From assembly GCA_015499995.1 (NCBI GenBank), contig JADNRV010000003.1:496001-560000 (forward strand): a stretch of 64,000 bases of DNA. The letters run 5' to 3'. Position numbers and translations under genes: made by a program. The notes below the pieces were generated by a model. It was given only the letters and a program-made list of their open reading frames with translations, made no database searches and had not been told where the DNA came from. The DNA is from Flammula alnicola (lineage: Eukaryota > Basidiomycota > Agaricomycetes > Agaricales > Strophariaceae). Below are positions 57,023 through 64,000 of this stretch, piece after piece. How positions within the stretch are numbered: the first letter of the stretch is position 1; each line of letters starts with the position of its first letter.

Positions 57023-60000
57023 TCAAGGATACATGGTATTCGAAGGGAAAACGACACCATCGGAGCGAATGAGGATGATCGGCCGTCGCTTGACGATTTG
57101 CGACTCTGGTGGTAGGCATCCCAATACCTCGGTGCATCGGACTTCGACATACGGCGAAGGCTCAGATCCAAAGAACACGCTAACAGGATCTGTCTTCGAG
57201 AAGTTCTCTCCATAGACGGTAAGCATTTTCGAGGCGTGGGGATTAGGCTTCGCTAGCACCGCTCGAGAAGACGCGCAGTTCGATTTGGGAGCCTCCGTGG
57301 CACGATCCGGAGGAAGGTATTTCACAACACCAGGGAAGGGCGTCACAGGTTTCGAGGGTATAGGGAACGAACCCGTCTGTGGTGCGTGTTGGTTGTCGAA
57401 AAGAACGGGAGGGACGTAGAAGTTGTAGCGGATTTGATCTATAATAAAATGTAAATAGGTATGACCAAGTATATAATTTTAATGTAAAATACTCACCAGT
57501 GCCAACAATAGTCCAGACGCTTGTCTCGCCGATGTCGACTTGCCAGAGGGCTCCTGACGATGCTCCTGCGTCGCTCGACGATCCACGACGCGAAGAGACC
57601 GAGCCCGCAGAACTTGGTCGCCGCCTTCCCTTGCCGACAGGTTTGGCAATGCCACCAGCGCTTGAAGTCGAGCGCTTCTTCTTCATGACACGACCGCCGT
57701 CGTTCGAGGACAAGAATTCCGAAGCTGAAGGCGATGCAGGAGCGCTGTCCACCTTTCCTGGGTGCGGGAAGTACTCGTTGGCACTTGAAGATCCTGCGGT
57801 TGGCGATATTGGTGAGCTTGGAAGGGCAGGAGAGTTGGCGCCATTGCCCTGGCTGGTGTTCCACTGCCGACCGTCGATGGGACGATAAGTGTTGACTTTC
57901 TCGCCCATGCAAGACAGGAAGGCACCCGTGACACCTGGCGTGCCGGGCTCAGGATGACCTTTATTGGGGTCGTAAACCTCAAAGGCAATCTTGTGAAGTT
58001 GGGACACAGGGTCGCCACAGACTTCGCCTGGAGAGCAATAGTGGTCTGCGATGCCTTTCGCACCTTCTTGCAAACCTCCGCCGACGACAGTGGTTTGATG
58101 GTCCACCTTGCGGATGATCAGGACAGGACTGACGACGCCAGAGGTCAGACACTGCAACACCACAGTCTGGTTGTAGTATACGGGGATTTGCGATCCATTG
58201 TTGGTAAAAGAGATCGCATTGGGAGGAGGCGAAGGGTAGTCGGGTTGTGGGGGAGGAGGCGGTGGCGCATCAAGCCCTGCACCCGCCGGCTTGTTGACAT
58301 CGACAATGTACATCACGAAAGGGTCTAGATTTTATGTTCAGACTATTATGCTTTTGGATATCAAAATTCATGTCTTACCCCAGCTGGCAGTGCGTGCGAT
58401 GAAGGAAGGAGTGGTCGATCGCGATCGTTGGTCAAGGCCCATTAACGGAGCTCCATCAGACCCCTTGAAGGAAGATCCTGAACCAGAGACACAGAGGTAT
58501 TTCGTGGACACAGTCTGGGAACGCAGACGGTGGAACAACGATATCGTTGAGCCATGATTGATGCAAACTATTAGATCACGAAAACGTCAATTTCCCCATG
58601 CCTCCAGATAAATTTAAAAAATTACTGACGTTCCAAATTTTTCGCACTCTGCCTTTTCTTGCTCGGTTTGCTGATGACTTTGATGGGACGACTGGGGAAT
58701 ACACCAATGACCCGTTCAGGTTCATCGTCTGATGCTGGTGCAGTGATTTTGACAAGAGCTTCAACCTTTTTCTTCTTTTCGTCGACGTCGGAAATAAAAA
58801 GCTGTTTGCCAACACAACGTCCAATGTAGGTCGTCCCTGTGGGAGGATCGCTAACATCAAATGACTTCCCGGAAGATCCTGTCCACTCGATGGTGCCTTC
58901 TTGTGGAGCAGGTTCACCCGAGATAGAGACAACCACCCGTGGTGGGCAGAGTTTTGGATCTTCTCCGCGACGAATAACATCAGTCCACCATGAGTTGCCA
59001 ATCATGATGGCGGTCGGAGGCGGGCAGAGGAATCTAGGAAGAACGGTAAGAAAGAGAATATCAAGATGTAAATTAACACCAACCGCTTTTCGGTACCGTA
59101 TGACTTCTGGGCGACCTTGCTCGACATGACAATAACGGTTCGCTCTCCAAAGGCCAGTCTGTTGGGCGTCCGGACATACTGATCAAGGAATGGGCTAAAA
59201 TAAAATTAGATTTTTAAAAAAAAAATAACTAGCGGGCCATATTTACCGAATGAAGGTTTGTAAATCGTTGGAAGCGCCCATGATAGGGTGGCCTTGAAGT
59301 TTCATGCGTGCCAAAGTTTCGTCGACGGTATGCATCCTCATCTCGGGATGAGAATTGCTGAGGTAGTGCATGTCGTCGTAACCAGGATTCTCGCGGAAAG
59401 AGTGTGTAGCATGAGGTGCGACCCCTCGCAAAAGGTCAGACCCATGACCGTTAGGCATGCCATGCGAAGGCACACCTGAAGGCGGTCCCGTGGGGTGGTT
59501 ATAACGATCAGGAGGGAAGCGGCCAAGACGATCATTGAAGTGTTGCATGGCACCTGGACCAAAGGGAAGCCCGTTGTTCATACTCCCAATCGCATAATCG
59601 TCAGGGTATTCTGTATGGTACCCGTTGCTACCGACACCTGGCAGACGACGGGACTCATGGATATCATTGAAGCCCTGGGGCGGATAATCCTTTCCTGCGA
59701 CAGACGGAGGGAATCCAGGGGGGTGATGCAAGCTGGTGACAGAGTCGGATGGGGTGAGAGGCGACACCTTGCCACTGCTGAGGTTGGTGATAATGTCGTA
59801 CGGATTGCCGCCATTCGATCCGTTAAATGATGGGACGGAATCTGCAAACGACGCGTGCGAATAGATGCCTTCCGAGTTCATTCCAAAACTAGGACCTAGT
59901 GAAGAGGAAGAGGACGCGTTGGTGCGGTATCGTTGCGAGTTGAAGGATGTAGGAGAAGTGGAGTCATTAAAAAGATTGTAGTTTGAGTGGTCTGCGGTGT

Positions 60001-60181
60001 CCATGGAGTCTGACTGGTCGAATGGATGGTGCTGAAGATGACCGTTAATATGGGGGTGGCCTGCAGGTGACGAGGCAGACACATTCTCGCTGTTGTGCAT
60101 GTTGAAGGACTGGTCGAGGTCCTGCGGAGGGTAGAGGGTATGCTGGGGCTGGGAGCTGGGCGGAGAGAAGTCGAGCGACAT
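57023..60181 (-). CDS. CSL-family (CBF1/Su(H)/LAG-1) transcription factor
   Basis: A sequence-specific DNA-binding protein of the RBP-J/CSL family; fungal members (Cbf11/Cbf12 in fission yeast) act without Notch. ATG at 60181 (MSLDFSPPSSQPQHTLYPP); an in-frame ATG at 60286 is possible, and the frame above it opens with GTG. The long N-terminus is low-complexity (Asn/Ser/His/Pro). CSL core: RTPNRLAFGERTVIVMSSKV then AQKSYGTEKRFLCPPP (Rel-homology DNA-contact region), GNSWWTDVI, a beta-trefoil part with GTTYIGRCVGKQLFISD and QTVVLQCLTSGVVSPVLIIRK, then ALWQVDIGETSVWTIVGT, IRYNFYVPPVL and a final IPT-like domain (KMLTVYGENFSKTDPVSVFF...). A ~150-residue Ser/Lys-rich insert lies in the C-terminal half. 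The stop is TGA at 57025-57023. Confidence 0.9.
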
Positions 60182-63100
60182 TTTTTTGTCCCGTTGGTAG
60201 GCGATGTCTGGGAGATCCCAACGGTTGAGTTCTGACTGTGGTGGACGAGAAGTGAGTATTGGTGAATGAGCAGGATTGTCGTTCATTCCACTTTCTGATC
60301 GCCGCGCGGGAGATGCCGATGTTGTCAATGTCGAATTTATGGCAGCACACACAACACGGCTCACTCACCGACCGTTATTTTCTGCTGCCTTTATGTACTC
60401 GGTTCCAAGTACGATATCGGCTTCCTCTCTCCCTCGATGATGTCAAGGGCTTGCGGTTCTCGCTGTGTTATTTCCCTGAGTCGGCGAAGGTCAGTTCTCC
60501 AGCGACATAAAAGTTATCACCATTGGGCTTACCTCCTTGAAAGGCAAGTCTGTCCTCCTTTTCAGGCGCTCTTGATGTCGGTGTTTGTCAAAGGCTGTTG
60601 CGAACCCTGGGCCGACCCTTGCTTTAAGAGTCCTTGCGACAGTGCGCAATTGGATGCACTTGGGCAGGACCAAATGGACGTAAATGTAACAAAAGAGGGT
60701 CTCTTAGATTCTCAAATGTTGATCGTCTTTTATCAGAACGATGCCTTGCCCCGAACTCTATTTCGACCGCTTGACATGACCGCGGAATCCGGCTGAATCC
60801 ACTCGAGATCAGAGATTTACCTCCGTTCTGCAAGTTGTTATCTTGAACACATATCCAACCTAATCTCAATATTAGTCACCATATTTTCCCCACATTCTCG
60901 CGCCTCTGCGCTTCAGCCTATCGGTTTCCCTCTCTTTCCCTCTCCGTACGTACCGTTCCCGCTCCGAAACCCTCACCCCGGCGCCCGATTGGACGTGTCG
61001 TCGTTTTCTTCCAACATCCACGTGGAACTCGTGTTGCCGTGTCGGCGGAAATACATGATGGAATCTGATCACTTCTTCGATCGCTCCCATGACCGATCTC
61101 AATAGCATTTCGGCAATGTCCGCTATTTATGTTTTCCAAGATTTGCGCTCATTTGCGCCAACAGGCTGGAGGCTTTCAGACGTCCCCATCGCCAGATCCA
61201 CCCAAGGTTGTCCACCCTCTCGCCAATTACATTCTCCTTCAGGTCCAAAAAATTAATTCTTACTCGGTTTTGGCGTCGCCAGCTTCTGCGATAACTGCTA
61301 CCGCCATCCCCGGAAAGTATCTGGACATTGCAAGACTTGGGCGGCAGGATCTAAGAATATCGAGAGCCCTAGTAATCGAAACCACTGCAAGTCAACATTC
61401 AGTACCTGTCCCAAGACTGTATAAACAATACTGAAGCATTCAGTGAGGCCAGCTCCTTGGGTCAAAGGTATTTTCGCGCTGCTTCAAAAGCCTACGACTT
61501 GGATCGTGCCTGCATTTGATGGAAATCGTTGGAGAAAGCTTGTTTTTGCGAAGCCTAGACATTCAATGAGGGACTTCTAAAGCCCCTACGAAGACACCCA
61601 AAAACATCACTCGGTTGGCAGATACTTCAAAAAATACCGTCCTTCAACAATCGCGGGTGTAACCGAGAAGGTAGGAATGACGGCATTGACGCCGTCCGCA
61701 GGATTGAATAAAGTGCTGCACATGGACGATTTTGATCACGCGCCGGCAGAATGAGGGCGTGCCTACGTCGCCAAAATACTCGTTCTTTTCAATTAAAGAT
61801 CAAGGCAAGGACTTATTGGAATCGGAAGCTTCACAACACATACATCATATGTTGACGACTGCATTGCACCAGCAGTCGGTGGCTGCTCGTCGAGTTCATG
61901 TCTCGGGCATTTCGGAAGCATCTAAAGTATCGTTTGAGCACAGAAGGGCAGCACAACGTGAACAGACTAACCTCGAACACCTTGGTAAGCTGACTGTGCC
62001 TGATCTACTTCTGAAAATACATCAAGCATCCAAGTGATGGGAGCACAAGTCGAGACAATATTTGGGAAGATGCACCCAAGAGATTGTCACTACCAAGACA
62101 AGATATTTCGGAAACTACTGCGCAAAGATGCATATTCGTCAGCTGGAGCAAAGAAAGCAAAAATAGCTCGACTTATCACCTCTCCTAACCATGTGCCATA
62201 AGCATGCCAGCTTTGACAAACTCTCAGATGGAGATGTTTGTTTAGAGAACACAATCTAAAGAGGCCGTCTTGACAAGTGCTGATGACAAGGATGACTAGC
62301 CACATTCGATGATGCCTTGTCGGGAGTGTAAACAATGTTAGAATTCACGATTCGATCATGGGAAGATTTAGGTGGTCACTTGTTTCCGCCGGGAACCCTC
62401 CAAATGTGAACGAGAATTACGCTACTCACAAATGAATTGTTCCTTGATGGATATGGTATCAGGAAAGGGGTGGATGTTTAATCAGGTTAATCAGGTTACG
62501 CACCACGGATGATGACCATCTTGCAGCACCGGGTGACTTTCCAAGTAAGCCGATAATTCAAGTTCCAAAACCAAATCTAAACCGGAGAATGAAAAAAGGG
62601 TCACAACAGGGTTGGTGATTTCAAGGTACGGACCAAATTTAGAGTTTAGAAACCAGCCGCCATGTCACGGCATTTCGGCGAGGACCCTTTCTAGAGTGGA
62701 ATAGGTTAGAAATTCAAGTTGGCCTTATGGACCCACTGGGGCCACAGGATGATTGGCATGGCAGAACAAGCCGTTGGATATAGCCATGTGTCCTGAACCG
62801 CCGGACCGCCGCCTCAGATTTCATATCGCGCCTTGTCGATTGCTAATGCCGCATCCTAAACACAAAAGAAAGTAAATCAAAATTTGGACTCGTTATTATT
62901 GTTAATTTTTAGAAACTTACCATGACCACAATTAAAGAAATGTCAGTTGTCGCTGAAACATAACGTATTGTTGTAGGATGATTGCTGTCTGATCGATGAA
63001 AGCTGTTAACTCATCTCCAAGAGACATACATACATTCTGATATTCTGATGATTCTCCACCCTCCCCGAGAGTATTTTGGGGGTGCTGGGCTTGAAAACCG

Positions 63101-64000
63101 TCGGCAGGAACAGGGTATAGATTACTCCCGTGGTGGGGCGAATGTTTACCTAGTTCGTTCAGATTTGGGTAAAACAACGCCGCACACCCGGGATTCGGTA
63201 ACGTTATGGACAAGCCAAGGTCGGAAGAGCTGACGTGTTCTCGGAAGCCTTGCAGCTGAGGCTCAAGGAGTTTTGGTGCAACGAGGACACCAACATTGTC
63301 AGATTAATCCGTCTTCTGCCATGATGTTGCTAGTCGGCCGAAAAATCGAACTTGATGCAAGATTGCTCGAACGCGTCCAAGATCATGATATTCCGACCTT
63401 CTTCGGCACAGATTTCCTGTTGCTCGCAGGCCAGTGTCAGAGTGCTGGTTATGTGGAAGTCGAAGCGCGAAGGGTGACCAGACAACCCAATGGTGTCAAA
63501 GAAAGAGAGTTCAGGTAGATGAAGTACTCGGCTAACTCCAAAGAGGCGCAGGGCCAAGCAGTCCGACACCAGCCGACACCTCGGAGACTTCAGGCCAGAG
63601 AGCGAACATGAAGGTTACTGTTGAGCGCTGAGCGCCCATTGTCAATAGCCGGTCATTGTAGCATGTGAACACCGCATCTCGGAGAATGACAGTAGAAGTC
63701 TGCCCATGATGTCGAGAAGGACGAAGCTGATTGTGTCCCAAGAAACTCCGAAGACGTTTTGTGCAGCAAAGAAAGATGGCAGAGGGGTGAAGGTAAAGCC
63801 TCGAGAGGTTCCGACTCGATAATTTTTTCAAAGCGGTTGGGTGTGACGCGAGCGCGAGTGACGGTGACAGGCTAACCGCTGTGTCCAAATGTGGTTACAT
63901 CCCGCTCATCGACCTTCCCTGCTCACTGACCCCTCGACCCATCTTGTTCCCTGTGAAACGATCTGTACATTTCCTAGCCGACGATCGTTTCTCTTTCCTA
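60182..64000. other. Gene-poor right end; CSL 5' region, otherwise nothing supportable
   Basis: The first ~600 bp are probably the CSL leader and promoter, with an acceptor-like CCACAG near 60240 hinting at a leader intron on the minus strand. From 60800 on I see only short frames (61129-61434, 61732-62037, 63532-63888) without family resemblance, introns or shared repeats. Short direct duplications occur near 62480 (AATCAGGTT twice). It may be old repeat debris or the start of an accessory block beyond the window. Confidence 0.45.

Noticed and set aside
61129..62037. Two ~100-residue plus-strand frames in the right gap as a possible split gene
   Set aside because: No conserved motif and no convincing donor/acceptor pair joining them in frame.

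Overview
The window looks like nuclear DNA of a mushroom-forming basidiomycete (Agaricomycetes). Genes are packed on both strands and most are split by introns of about 45-60 bp. The proteins include families typical of that group: DUF6533-type membrane proteins, a CSL transcription factor, a basidiomycete-style BUD4, and a large AT-hook/exonuclease gene of a kind I recall as multicopy in mushrooms. No bacterial or organellar signal was seen. All calls come from hand translation; no database search was run.

Layout. 1-662 (-) is the 5' end of PEX5, the peroxisomal import receptor. 1833-6730 (+) is a BUD4/anillin-like septum protein with four apparent 1-nt frame breaks. 7660-9145 and 11059-12599 (+) are two tandem DUF6533-like multi-spanning membrane protein genes, also with frame breaks. 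12988-18186 (-) holds three tandem aldo/keto reductase genes: the outer left copy has three one-base contractions, the middle copy has a premature TGA, and the right copy is intact. 18843-20384 (+) is a RING/TRAF-type zinc finger protein. 20440-21024 (-) is a ubiquitin-like/BAG co-chaperone, and 21076-22885 (+) is the HOG-pathway MAP kinase kinase PBS2; their start codons lie only 51 bp apart. 25945-31244 (+) is an intact 8-exon gene for a 1,639-residue protein with AT-hooks, a transposase-like core and an inserted DEDDy 3'-5' exonuclease. After a gap of about 2.8 kb come cytosolic isoleucyl-tRNA synthetase (34031-37965, +), SNU23/ZMAT2 (38055-38844, -), ERD1/EXS (39035-40610, +), NAD formate dehydrogenase (41428-43210, +), GCN5 (43653-46052, -), a broken expansin/GH45-like gene (46228-48734, +), an ER cyclophilin (49073-50595, -), the DBP7 helicase (50933-53492, -), the MYST acetyltransferase ESA1 (53707-55568, +), a small membrane protein (55672-56391, -) and a CSL transcription factor (57023-60181, -). 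No gene is supportable from 60182 to 64000.

Most genes are unlinked housekeeping functions: peroxisome import, septation, osmostress signalling, translation, splicing, ribosome biogenesis, chromatin and the secretory pathway. The accessory parts are the left 14 kb of duplicated families and the 22.9-34 kb block around the mobile-element-like gene.

The two most notable observations are as follows. (1) The 25.9-31.2 kb gene appears to carry a complete DEDDy exonuclease between the second aspartate and the glutamate of a MULE-like DDE core. (2) A 1,491-bp element with inverted ends and a TA duplication (46395-47885) sits inside the expansin-like gene; taking out the element and one TA restores the local codon order.
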